Shown here in pieces: positions 5,711 through 12,966 of a stretch of 23,125 bases of DNA. Each line of letters opens with the position of its first letter. Position 1 is the first letter of the stretch. The DNA is taken from contig JADHRO010000006.1 of the NCBI GenBank assembly GCA_016777395.1, positions 1-23,125 on the forward strand. The letters run 5' to 3'. Source of the stretch: Chitinophagales bacterium. GTDB lineage: Bacteria; Bacteroidota; Bacteroidia; Chitinophagales; UBA8649. The translations under genes were made by a program, and so were the position numbers. The notes under the pieces were generated by a model, which was not told where the DNA came from, did not search any database, and saw only the letters and a program-made list of their open reading frames with translations.

Positions 5711-7675
5711 ATGTCCTATGCATTGAAGCATACAAAACAGCGTAAACATACAAACAGAGAAGCACTTATGATTTTAAATGATTTGAATCAACCCATTATT
5801 GAAAGTACAGAGTTAGGTGAATTTTTCGAAGCACTATGTGCCGCTAATTACGAAAATTATGAAGGCTTAATCAAAGCACATAATATTAATTTTGAAACGC
5901 TACTGCCATTTGCTTCCTGGTCGAGTAAAAGTTATCGGAGAATTTGCCTGGCAAGTAATGAGGAATGTGAGCTTATTTTACTTTGCTGGGATAAAGGTCA
6001 GAAAACACCTATTCATAGCCATGACGGGCAAAAATGTTGGGTATACTTTGCCAAAGGAGAATTTGAAGAATTCCTTTATGCTAAAGGCCAAAAAAATAAA
6101 TTACTTCAAAAAAACCGCGTTGCAGAGGGGCAGGTTACTTTTTTAACGGATGAGATTGGATTTCATTCACTTGAGAATAAATCTTCTGGTTTGGGAATGA
6201 CTCTGCACTTGTACGCTAACCCTATTACCAAGTGTCAGGTATATTCAGAAAGCAAGAAAGAATTTGAAAATAAAGAGTTGCAGTACGATATAGATCTATC
6301 TGATTCGAACAGGGATACAGAAATGAGTGCGGATCTGCTGACTTTTATTCAACTGTCTCAAGAGCTATTGAAAGATGAAAATGATAATCCAGTTTCTCAG
6401 CGTATACCTTCTAGTGAATTAAAAAAGGTACTAAACATAGGATTAGAAGAAAATGGCATTAATGAGGATCAATTTGTTGAAACACTTAAAAAAATTGTTT
6501 TAGCAACACCAAAAACATCTTCAAGTCTATTTTTTAATCAACTTTTTGGGGGAAGAGAAAGTAAAGCTGTTCTCGGAGACTTGCTCGCGGTTATGCTAAA
6601 CAACAGCATGTATACTTACAAAGTTGGTGGCGTTCAAGGAGGTATTGAAAAAGAAATTATTAATCAAGTTATTGATCGCTTAGACTATGGACCTCATGCT
6701 GGAGGCACATTTCCTTCAGGTGGTTCAATGAGTAATTTTATGGCTATACTAATGGCTAGGGATAAGGTAAATGAAGTGAGTCGTCAAACGGGCTTGAAAA
6801 TCAATATGATTGCCTACACTTCTGCTGAATCACATTATTCCATTGAAAAAAATGCTGCGTTTATAGGAATTGGGAGGGAAAATGTTCGAAAAATTTCAGT
6901 AAATGAAATTGGAGAGATGCGCGTCGACTCGTTAAAAGCTGCCATAGATAAGGATTTGGAAGCAGGAAATACGCCGTTCTTTGTAAATGCTACTGCTGGA
7001 ACTACTGTCTTAGGGGCTTTTGATCCAATAAAGGAACTTGGTGAAGTATGCCGAGCATATAATATATGGATGCATGTTGATGGGGCATATAAAGGCTCAG
7101 TTCTGTTATCTGAAAAGTACAAGCACTTGTTGGAGGGAAGCAATCAAGCGGATTCTTTTAGTTTTAATCCGCATAAAATGCTAGGCGCTCCGCTTACTTG
7201 TTCTGTTATAGTTGTAAAAGACAAGAAGCACTTGCATGACTCTTTCAGCAACAATGCGGAATACTTGTATCAAACAGATGAAGATGATTTTAATTTAGGC
7301 AAAACATCCTTCCAATGTGGAAGAAGAAGTGATGCCTTGAAACTTTGGACCTTATGGAAATCAAAAGGTCGGAAGGGATTGGAGAGAATTGTCGATAAGC
7401 AATTTGAACTGGCGGATTACGCAAGAGAATATGTCCGTAATCACCCCGATTATGAATTGTATAGTTTTGATGACTCTATTGCAATATGTTTCAATTACAA
7501 AAATATTTCTGCTGATCAACTCTGTACAGATTTGTATGAGCATGATGAACTAATGGTTGGTTATGGAAAGTTTAGAGAAAACGAGTTTGTTCGAATGGTT
7601 ACGATTAATCATGCCCATACTAAAGAAGATATCGAACACTTCTTTAAAGTTATCGAAGCGTTTTATACCAATTAA
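5711..7675 (+). CDS. Fused cysteine dioxygenase - PLP-dependent (cysteine sulfinate type) decarboxylase
   Basis: This single 654-residue polypeptide is predicted to oxidise cysteine to cysteine sulfinate and decarboxylate it to hypotaurine. Residues about 30-190 are a type I cysteine dioxygenase cupin. Iron ligands are H102 and H104 (P-I-H-S-H) and H152 (G-F-H-S-L-E-N). R77-R78 in S-Y-R-R lies where the substrate-carboxylate Arg sits. C109 and Y168 (L-H-L-Y) match the Cys and Tyr that form the thioether cofactor in mammalian enzyme. Residues about 210-654 are a group II decarboxylase of the GAD/CSAD type: M-Y-T-Y-K-V, S-G-G-S-M-S-N, N-A-T-A-G-T-T, PLP-ring Asp D457 in H-V-D-G-A-Y, and PLP lysine K489 in F-N-P-H-K-M-L. 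Decarboxylase substrate choice (cysteine sulfinate versus glutamate or aspartate) is inferred mainly from the fusion. The ATG at 5711 is the longest start. A second ATG at 5768 (M-I-L-N-D-L) preceded by GAGAAG is an equally reasonable start and loses no domain. Confidence 0.92.
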   Translation: MSYALKHTKQRKHTNREALMILNDLNQPIIESTELGEFFEALCAANYENYEGLIKAHNINFETLLPFASWSSKSYRRICLASNEECELILLCWDKGQKTPIHSHDGQKCWVYFAKGEFEEFLYAKGQKNKLLQKNRVAEGQVTFLTDEIGFHSLENKSSGLGMTLHLYANPITKCQVYSESKKEFENKELQYDIDLSDSNRDTEMSADLLTFIQLSQELLKDENDNPVSQRIPSSELKKVLNIGLEENGINEDQFVETLKKIVLATPKTSSSLFFNQLFGGRESKAVLGDLLAVMLNNSMYTYKVGGVQGGIEKEIINQVIDRLDYGPHAGGTFPSGGSMSNFMAILMARDKVNEVSRQTGLKINMIAYTSAESHYSIEKNAAFIGIGRENVRKISVNEIGEMRVDSLKAAIDKDLEAGNTPFFVNATAGTTVLGAFDPIKELGEVCRAYNIWMHVDGAYKGSVLLSEKYKHLLEGSNQADSFSFNPHKMLGAPLTCSVIVVKDKKHLHDSFSNNAEYLYQTDEDDFNLGKTSFQCGRRSDALKLWTLWKSKGRKGLERIVDKQFELADYAREYVRNHPDYELYSFDDSIAICFNYKNISADQLCTDLYEHDELMVGYGKFRENEFVRMVTINHAHTKEDIEHFFKVIEAFYTN

Positions 7676-7765
7676 AATTCAATACTAGCCGCCTCAACAT
7701 AATAATTATTAGCCCTACTTCATTGGTATAATTAAACATAACAAGAAGGCTGGGCTTAAATAGTC

Positions 7766-7803
7766 GCGGGGATACCGAAGCCTTAAAACTTCCATATCCC
7801 CGC
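7766..7803. terminator. Long hairpin between convergent genes, possible terminator
   Basis: Arms GCGGGGATA (7766-7774) and TATCCCCGC (7795-7803) pair perfectly. An inner GAAG/CTTC pair (7777-7780, 7789-7792) extends the stem across a 2x2 mismatch. It lies in the 152-bp spacer where the decarboxylase gene and recA converge. There is no good T run on either side, so if it ends transcription it is not a classical intrinsic terminator. Confidence 0.45.
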
Positions 7804-7827
7804 AGATTTCACTTAAAAATTATTGCT

Positions 7828-8853
7828 TTAATCTTCTAAAGAAGGCAGATCTTCTAAGACTTCACTATTCATCAAAACTGCTCTAATTTTTCCTTCAACT
7901 TCGTCGGCCAATTCTGGGTTGTCTTTCAACAAATCTTTTACCCCTTCTCTTCCTTGTCCCAATTTAGTATCTCCATAGCTATACCATGAACCGCTTTTAT
8001 TTAGAATATCTAAATCAACTCCTAGGTCAATTATCTCACCTAGTTTAGAAATTCCTTCGCCATACATGATGTCAAATTCTGCCTTTCTAAAAGGTGGGGC
8101 CATTTTATTCTTAACAACCTTTACTCTTGTGCGGTTTCCGGTAATGTCATCTTTATCCTTGATGGCGCCAATACGACGGATATCTAAACGAACTGATGAA
8201 TAAAACTTTAATGCATTTCCGCCTGTAGTGGTTTCAGGACTTCCAAACATCACACCGATTTTGTCTCTCAATTGATTGATAAATATACAGCAGCAGCCTG
8301 TTTTATTAATTGTTCCCGTCAATTTACGCATCGCTTGAGACATTAACCTTGCCTGTAAACCCATTTTCGAATCGCCCATATCACCTTCCAATTCACTTCT
8401 TGGTACCAGTGCCGCTACAGAATCAATAACACAGATGTCTACTGCTCCTGAACGAATCAAGTGTTCTGTGATATCTAGGGCTTGTTCTCCATTATCTGGT
8501 TGGGCAATTAGCAACTCCTCTACATTTACGCCCAATTTCTTAGCGTAAGCTTTGTCAAAAGCATGCTCCGCATCAATAAATGCCGCAACACCACCTTGTT
8601 TTTGAGCTTCTGCAATTGCGTGAAGCGTTAAGGTCGTCTTACCTGATGATTCAGGCCCGTATACTTCAACAATTCGTCCCTTTGGCAGACCCCCTATGCC
8701 TAACGAGGCATCTAAAGTTATCGAACCGGTAGAGATAGTCTCCACTTCAACAACTTGTGAGTCACCAAGGCGCATTACAGCACCTTTGCCATATGCTTTA
8801 TCTAATTTGTCAAGGGTTAACTTGAGCGCTTTTTCTTTTTCTTTATCAGCCAT
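7828..8853 (-). CDS. recA: Recombinase RecA
   Basis: RecA forms the ATP-dependent filament on single-stranded DNA that drives homologous recombination and repair. It is 341 residues, normal for the family. Walker A is G-P-E-S-S-G-K-T-T at residues 66-74, the same numbering as E. coli RecA. Walker B-type V-I-D-S-V-A-A-L-V-P, the F-I-N-Q-L-R-D-K-I-G-V-M-F-G-S-P-E-T-T-T segment that includes DNA-binding loop L2, and the acidic C-terminal tail (E-V-L-E-D-L-P-S-L-E-D) are all present. It follows xth in the same direction after 97 bp that carry its own promoter-like site and inverted repeats. Confidence 0.98.
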   Translation of the reverse strand: MADKEKEKALKLTLDKLDKAYGKGAVMRLGDSQVVEVETISTGSITLDASLGIGGLPKGRIVEVYGPESSGKTTLTLHAIAEAQKQGGVAAFIDAEHAFDKAYAKKLGVNVEELLIAQPDNGEQALDITEHLIRSGAVDICVIDSVAALVPRSELEGDMGDSKMGLQARLMSQAMRKLTGTINKTGCCCIFINQLRDKIGVMFGSPETTTGGNALKFYSSVRLDIRRIGAIKDKDDITGNRTRVKVVKNKMAPPFRKAEFDIMYGEGISKLGEIIDLGVDLDILNKSGSWYSYGDTKLGQGREGVKDLLKDNPELADEVEGKIRAVLMNSEVLEDLPSLED

Positions 8854-8892
8854 AATTAAGTTTTAAGTATTATTTATTATTAAATTATACCT

Positions 8893-8920
8893 CAAAGATA
8901 GTTGGGCAAAACGCATTCAA
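8893..8920 (-). promoter_or_regulatory. Candidate recA promoter (TTG-N17-TATCTTTG)
   Basis: On the minus strand TTG (8918-8920) and TATCTTTG (8893-8900) are 17 bp apart, a full match to the Bacteroidota promoter pattern. The leader would be about 30 nt. The TTG lies within the spacer of an inverted repeat (8909-8929), so a protein bound there would cover the -33 region. Confidence 0.65.
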
Positions 8921-8929
8921 TATGCGTTT
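8909..8929. promoter_or_regulatory. Inverted repeat overlapping the recA -33 region
   Basis: Perfect 8-bp arms AAACGCAT and ATGCGTTT flank a 5-bp centre. The size and placement fit an operator for a dimeric regulator. Alternatively, read on the minus strand it is a hairpin followed by only a short T run, so it could be a weak terminator for xth. Function is inference. Confidence 0.45.
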
Positions 8930-8931
8930 AT

Positions 8932-8951
8932 AATTTTCTTTGAAGAAAATT
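8932..8951. repeat. AT-rich inverted repeat at the xth stop codon
   Basis: AATTTTCTT and AAGAAAATT (9-bp perfect arms, 2-bp centre) touch the complement of the xth stop codon at 8951-8953. As RNA it would make an 8-bp A/U-rich stem with a 4-nt loop, probably contributing to 3'-end formation or stability of the xth transcript. Confidence 0.4.
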
Positions 8952-9712
8952 TAGTTTAATTCTAAGGCAACTGGACAATGATCCGAGCCCATTACCTCAT
9001 TATATATATCGGCCTTCTTTACTTTTGAAAGTAAATCAGCTGAGATCAAAAAATAATCAATACGCCAGCCCACATTCCTCGCTCGAGCTCCAGCTCTGTA
9101 ACTCCACCAGGAATATTTTTGCGTGTCTGGCTGAACATGTCGGAAAGTATCAACAAATCCTGCCGACAAATATGCATCGATTCCGTCAATTTCTTCCTGC
9201 ATATACCCTGCACTTTTATTGTAATTGGGTTTTGGATTAGCTAAGTCAATATCCCGATGAGCCACGTTGAGGTCTCCACAGACAATAACTGGTTTTTTCT
9301 TTTCTAAGGCTTTCAAATAAGCTAAAAAGGCTTTATCCCAGGTTTGTCGGTAGGTCAGTCTTTTGAGTGCACTTCCAGAATTTGGTACGTAAACGGTCAC
9401 TACAAAATACGCTGAAAACTCTGCACAGATTACCCTTCCTTCTGTGTCATGTTCCTCAATATTGATGTCATATGATACAGAAATAGGTTTTTCTTTAGTA
9501 AGAATAGCTGTACCTGAATATCCTTTTTTAACCGCCGAGTTACTGTATAAATGATATCCATTGATTGGTTTAAGCGCTTCAGCAACTTGATCATCTTGTG
9601 CTTTAGTTTCTTGAATACATAAAACATCGGGGTCCATCATAGCTAAAGATTCATGAAAATCTTTTTTCATAATAGCACGAATTCCGTTGACGTTGAAGGA
9701 AACTACTTTCAT
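8951..9712 (-). CDS. xth: Exodeoxyribonuclease III (AP endonuclease)
   Basis: This is a base-excision-repair enzyme of the exonuclease III/APE1 family that cuts at abasic sites and removes 3' blocks. It is 253 residues, full length. Family motifs: N7 in S-F-N-V-N-G-I-R, metal-binding E35 in I-Q-E-T-K-A, Y-V-P-N-S-G region, C-G-D-L-N-V-A-H with catalytic Asp/Asn, W-R-I-D-Y-F-L-I-S and the final G-S-D-H-C-P-V with catalytic His. It starts 12 bp after the stop of the lipoprotein gene, so it is very likely cotranscribed with it. Confidence 0.96.
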   Translation of the reverse strand: MKVVSFNVNGIRAIMKKDFHESLAMMDPDVLCIQETKAQDDQVAEALKPINGYHLYSNSAVKKGYSGTAILTKEKPISVSYDINIEEHDTEGRVICAEFSAYFVVTVYVPNSGSALKRLTYRQTWDKAFLAYLKALEKKKPVIVCGDLNVAHRDIDLANPKPNYNKSAGYMQEEIDGIDAYLSAGFVDTFRHVQPDTQKYSWWSYRAGARARNVGWRIDYFLISADLLSKVKKADIYNEVMGSDHCPVALELN

Positions 9713-9724
9713 AGGTTGAGGTAC

Positions 9725-10069
9725 TTAGTTAACAGCTACTTTATGGATTTGTTTAAGCATTTCATATCGAGTGTTCCCTTTTTTAGAAGGAATGATGTTC
9801 AACTCGATTTGATATTTATAGCCAGGTTCAAAAATGAAGTTTTCAATCAGGACATTCAACTTTTCATAGTCCATTGCTCCTGTTTTTTTTACTTGGTAGC
9901 ACAATGCTTCACTGCTTTCATCGCATTTCACTTGCGTACTTGCAATTATCCACTTTTCAGTGGTTTTAACCAATTCTTTTTTACTGGTACTAGAACTTGT
10001 TTCTTTTGAAGATTTACAGGCAAAAAGCAAGGTACTTATCACAAAAAGTACAGTAATTAACTTCCTCAT
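9725..10069 (-). CDS. DUF4377-type lipoprotein
   Basis: 114 residues beginning with a lipoprotein signal: M-R-K, a hydrophobic core and lipobox L-F-A-C with C18 as lipid attachment site, followed by a Ser/Lys linker. The rest (W-I-I-A-S-T-Q-V-K-C ... A-L-C-Y-Q-V-K ... I-E-N-F-I-F-E-P-G-Y-K-Y-Q-I-E-L) matches my memory of the DUF4377 domain, which is found in bacterial lipoproteins and near HslJ-like stress proteins; its function is unknown. Two Cys (about 49 and 57) could form a disulfide in the periplasm. It sits between the helicase and xth on the same strand, 50 bp after the former and 12 bp before the latter. Confidence 0.8.
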   Translation of the reverse strand: MRKLITVLFVISTLLFACKSSKETSSSTSKKELVKTTEKWIIASTQVKCDESSEALCYQVKKTGAMDYEKLNVLIENFIFEPGYKYQIELNIIPSKKGNTRYEMLKQIHKVAVN

Positions 10070-10077
10070 TTATTTTG

Positions 10078-10097
10078 ATTTGTTTCAAACAAATTTA
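10078..10097 (-). promoter_or_regulatory. Palindrome with embedded -7-like box ahead of the lipoprotein gene
   Basis: ATTTGTTT and AAACAAAT form perfect 8-bp arms around a single C (10078-10094), 8 bp before the lipoprotein start on the minus strand. Overlapping it, TAAATTTG (10090-10097, minus strand) fits TAnnTTTG, though no TTG is at a proper distance. It could be an operator or an RNA hairpin near the start codon. Confidence 0.35.
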
Positions 10098-10119
10098 GGC
10101 TTTATTCAACGAAAAAGCT

Positions 10120-12291
10120 TTACGATTTTTGTTTTTTAATCCACTCGCTGTGGGCAAGTACATGACGCAACTCTGCGAAGCTCGTTTCGAAAGGTATTTC
10201 TTGTTTTAATCGAGTGATAGAGATGGCTTCTTGCTTATTTAAATAGCTCAAAATTTGTTCTACCCGATTCTCCTTTAACAGCGCGTAAATGTTGATTCTC
10301 CCTTTAGCAATCCATTTGGTTAAATGTTGTTCAACGGTGCTAGTAGCCATGCTTCTTGATTCTGCAATTTCCTCTACAGAATCACCATTGTTAAACATCT
10401 CTAGGGTGACTTCATATGTAGCTCCCTTTTTCTGTGAAATATTTACAGCATTATCTACACTAGGCAAATCACTTACGCCATGAATACTTGTAGTTTGGTA
10501 ACACTTTTGATCCAAATAGTTTAATTGATATAAGTGGTGCATTTTATGCCAATACAATTGGAGCATTTCTTTGCAGAACTTTATATAGGCCTTGGTTCGC
10601 GTTTTAAACACATACTCGTTAATGTGCGCATTGAGGGGCATAATTAGATGGTGGAAGAGTTCTTCGGTAAAGTAATGAATCGCTTTTTCACAACGGTCCA
10701 TCAGTATTGGTGTGTCTCGAGTGGGTTCAAATGTTCTAAAAATCTTTCTTAACTGCGATTTAAATTTTGCTTCAACATCTTGCAGCTTGAGCCATGTATG
10801 ATGTGCATCTTTTGACAAAACCAAACATTTACTTTTATCAGGGATATCTTTGGTGCTGATTATCTCTTGCCAATCTAATATTTCTTCACGCAGGGTGAGG
10901 AAACTAAAAGCTTTCATTAACGATTTTTGCGCATATTCTTCTTTGGCAAATTTTAAGGCCTGGTCATAATTATCACTTTGCCGATTCTCCTCGTGGAAAT
11001 TAATTATTCGCGGATCAATAAAAATGTTTTTTGGATTAATCTTGGTTTTCAAAACCAACCCTTCTAAATCGGTACATCGACTTAAGGCTACATAGGCTTG
11101 GCCCGCCACAAATGATTTTCCTAAATCGATAATTGCTTTTTTGAATGTCAGACCCTGGCTTTTGTGAATGGTAATTGCCCATGCTAAACGAATAGGGTAC
11201 TGCGTGAAGCTCCCCATTTTTTCCTGTTTTACTTCATTGGATTCCTTGTCTAAAGTATAGTTAATATTTTCCCATGTCTCTTCTTTAAGGGTATAATGCT
11301 CGTCATTTTCTAGGAAACTGACTTTGATAAAATTTGCTCCAATTTCTTCTACTACTGCAAGTTTGCCATTGTAATACATTTGATCTTCTGCATCATTCCG
11401 GATAAACATGATTTGCGCACCGACTTTTAAGCTTATTTCTTGCTCTGCAGGATAGGCATTCTCGTTGAAGGTCCCTTCAATTTTTGCAGCATAGCGATAT
11501 ACTGGAGTAATTAATTTTTCTAAGGCTGCCTTGTTAATCTGGTCAGCTTGATAGTTGTGGGTACACAGGGTTATAAATTCTTTGCTAGCCACGGGTGCTT
11601 GAGGATTGTAGTTTTCATTGAGCAGGGCTAAATCGTCTTCTTCAATTTCGCCATGTCGAACTTGGTTAAGCATGTGAATAAATTGCTCATCTTTTTGGCG
11701 GTAAATATGCTCCAATTCTACAGTGAATGCATTGGCATTTTTCCAAGCATAACTGTCAAAGAAGAAAGGGCTTTCGTAATACTCACGCAGTATTTGCCAA
11801 CTGTGCTCTTTTAACACAGGAGGCAACTGGTATAAATCACCGATAAAAATTACTTGCAGTCCACCAAACGCTTCTTTGTTTTGCCTGACTTCCTGTAAGA
11901 TAAAATCAATAGCATCTAGAAGATCGGCACGAACCATACTAATTTCATCAATAATCAGTAAATCCAGTTCTTGAAACAATTTTCGTTTTTCCTTACGAAA
12001 ACGCATGTGCTTCTTCAAAGAGCTTCTATTGTTTGCAATATTTAGGTCAACGAAATCATTGTTTGGGATAAAGGAGGTTAGGGGCAGTCCAAACATGGAA
12101 TGCATGGTAACACCTCCGGCATTAATTGCAGCCACACCTGTAGGGGCAACGACAATAGTGTTTTTGGTGGTATGAGATAAGATTTTTTTTAGTAATGTTG
12201 TTTTTCCAGTTCCTGCTTTCCCTGTCAAAAAGAAGGATTGTGAGGTGTGAAGCGCAAACTCCTCAGCATAATATGCTAGATTGTTGTCCAT
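10120..12291 (-). CDS. Pif1-like superfamily 1 DNA helicase with C-terminal HTH_40 domain
   Basis: This 723-residue protein is an ATP-dependent helicase of the Pif1/RecD-like SF1B group. Walker A is G-K-A-G-T-G-K-T-T (residues 24-32), followed by V-V-A-P-T-G-V-A-A-I-N-A-G-G-V-T-M-H-S (motif Ia, 47-65). Walker B is I-I-D-E-I-S-M-V with D115-E116, then F-I-G-D-L-Y-Q-L-P-P-V (motif III). W-A-I-T-I-H-K-S-Q-G (near 372-381) and G-Q-A-Y-V-A-L-S-R (near 396-404) are motifs V and VI. The last ~120 residues contain T-Y-E-V-T-L-E-M-F-N-N-G-D-S-V-E-E-I-A and E-Q-H-L, a helix-turn-helix tail of the HTH_40 kind also seen on RecQ-like helicases. The ATG at 12291 places Walker A normally. It is first in a minus-strand run with the lipoprotein, xth and recA. 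Confidence 0.93.
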   Translation of the reverse strand: MDNNLAYYAEEFALHTSQSFFLTGKAGTGKTTLLKKILSHTTKNTIVVAPTGVAAINAGGVTMHSMFGLPLTSFIPNNDFVDLNIANNRSSLKKHMRFRKEKRKLFQELDLLIIDEISMVRADLLDAIDFILQEVRQNKEAFGGLQVIFIGDLYQLPPVLKEHSWQILREYYESPFFFDSYAWKNANAFTVELEHIYRQKDEQFIHMLNQVRHGEIEEDDLALLNENYNPQAPVASKEFITLCTHNYQADQINKAALEKLITPVYRYAAKIEGTFNENAYPAEQEISLKVGAQIMFIRNDAEDQMYYNGKLAVVEEIGANFIKVSFLENDEHYTLKEETWENINYTLDKESNEVKQEKMGSFTQYPIRLAWAITIHKSQGLTFKKAIIDLGKSFVAGQAYVALSRCTDLEGLVLKTKINPKNIFIDPRIINFHEENRQSDNYDQALKFAKEEYAQKSLMKAFSFLTLREEILDWQEIISTKDIPDKSKCLVLSKDAHHTWLKLQDVEAKFKSQLRKIFRTFEPTRDTPILMDRCEKAIHYFTEELFHHLIMPLNAHINEYVFKTRTKAYIKFCKEMLQLYWHKMHHLYQLNYLDQKCYQTTSIHGVSDLPSVDNAVNISQKKGATYEVTLEMFNNGDSVEEIAESRSMATSTVEQHLTKWIAKGRINIYALLKENRVEQILSYLNKQEAISITRLKQEIPFETSFAELRHVLAHSEWIKKQKS

Positions 12292-12517
12292 ATTGTAAAA
12301 TTACTAAGTATACTGATAAAATTTTTTACAAATTATGCTTGCTAAACGATCTCGTGAAAAGAGATAGATAGACTTATTATAGGTGGGTAGTTAACGTTTG
12401 TAATTAGAGGTTGCTCTCAAGAGGATAGTCAATCTAATTTATCGTTTTAAGGTGTCATTTTGGCATACAAAATAGATTAGAATGATTTTTGACAGGGTAT
12501 AGGCAAACAAATCTTTT

Positions 12518-12922
12518 ATGAAATTTATATCTAAAACCTTGGCCTCTGCTGCTGCTATTATGTTTTTAGCATATCTTTTACCAGGAATACATGCAGGAGA
12601 AGACTTCTTTTATGCTATACTTATAGCGCTGATGTTGAGCGTCTTAAATACCTTAGTGAGACCAGTATTGGTGTTTTTAACTTTACCCGCTACTATCGTT
12701 AGTATGGGGCTGTTTCTTTTAGTAATCAATGCGGCAATTGTGCTTATCGCCGATAAATTTATGGACGGATTTACTACAGATAGTTTTGCTTGGGCACTCG
12801 TGTTTAGTATACTTCTTTCAATAATAAATAGTGTGGTGAATAAGGCTTTTATCAATCCAAAACCCAAAAACAAACTTATTGATAATGGAGAGAGCAAGGT
12901 AATTATTATAGAAAAAGATTAA
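12518..12922 (+). CDS. YvlD / phage-holin-superfamily-IV-like membrane protein
   Basis: 134 residues with four hydrophobic helices (about 7-24, 30-48, 53-76, 87-108) and a charged tail rich in Lys. The segment L-N-T-L-V-R-P-V-L-V-F-L-T-L-P-A-T-I-V-S is the signature of the family named 'phage holin family / mycobacterial 4 TMS holin', whose chromosomal members (such as Bacillus YvlD) are envelope proteins of unknown role, not lysis proteins. The 226-bp spacer before it separates it from the divergent helicase gene; I see no full promoter match there. A zinc peptidase gene follows after 44 bp. Confidence 0.88.
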   Translation: MKFISKTLASAAAIMFLAYLLPGIHAGEDFFYAILIALMLSVLNTLVRPVLVFLTLPATIVSMGLFLLVINAAIVLIADKFMDGFTTDSFAWALVFSILLSIINSVVNKAFINPKPKNKLIDNGESKVIIIEKD

Positions 12923-12966
12923 TTTCACTAAAGACTTAATTATAAAATAAAATTTAAAAAAATAAT

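Noticed and set aside
9653..10009. 118-codon plus-strand frame across xth and the lipoprotein gene
   Set aside because: Antisense to two well-supported genes; Phe/Cys-rich composition is that of a shadow.
12518..12922. 'Phage holin' similarity as a sign of a prophage
   Set aside because: The protein belongs to the chromosomal YvlD-like branch and no other phage gene, integrase or attachment repeat is nearby.
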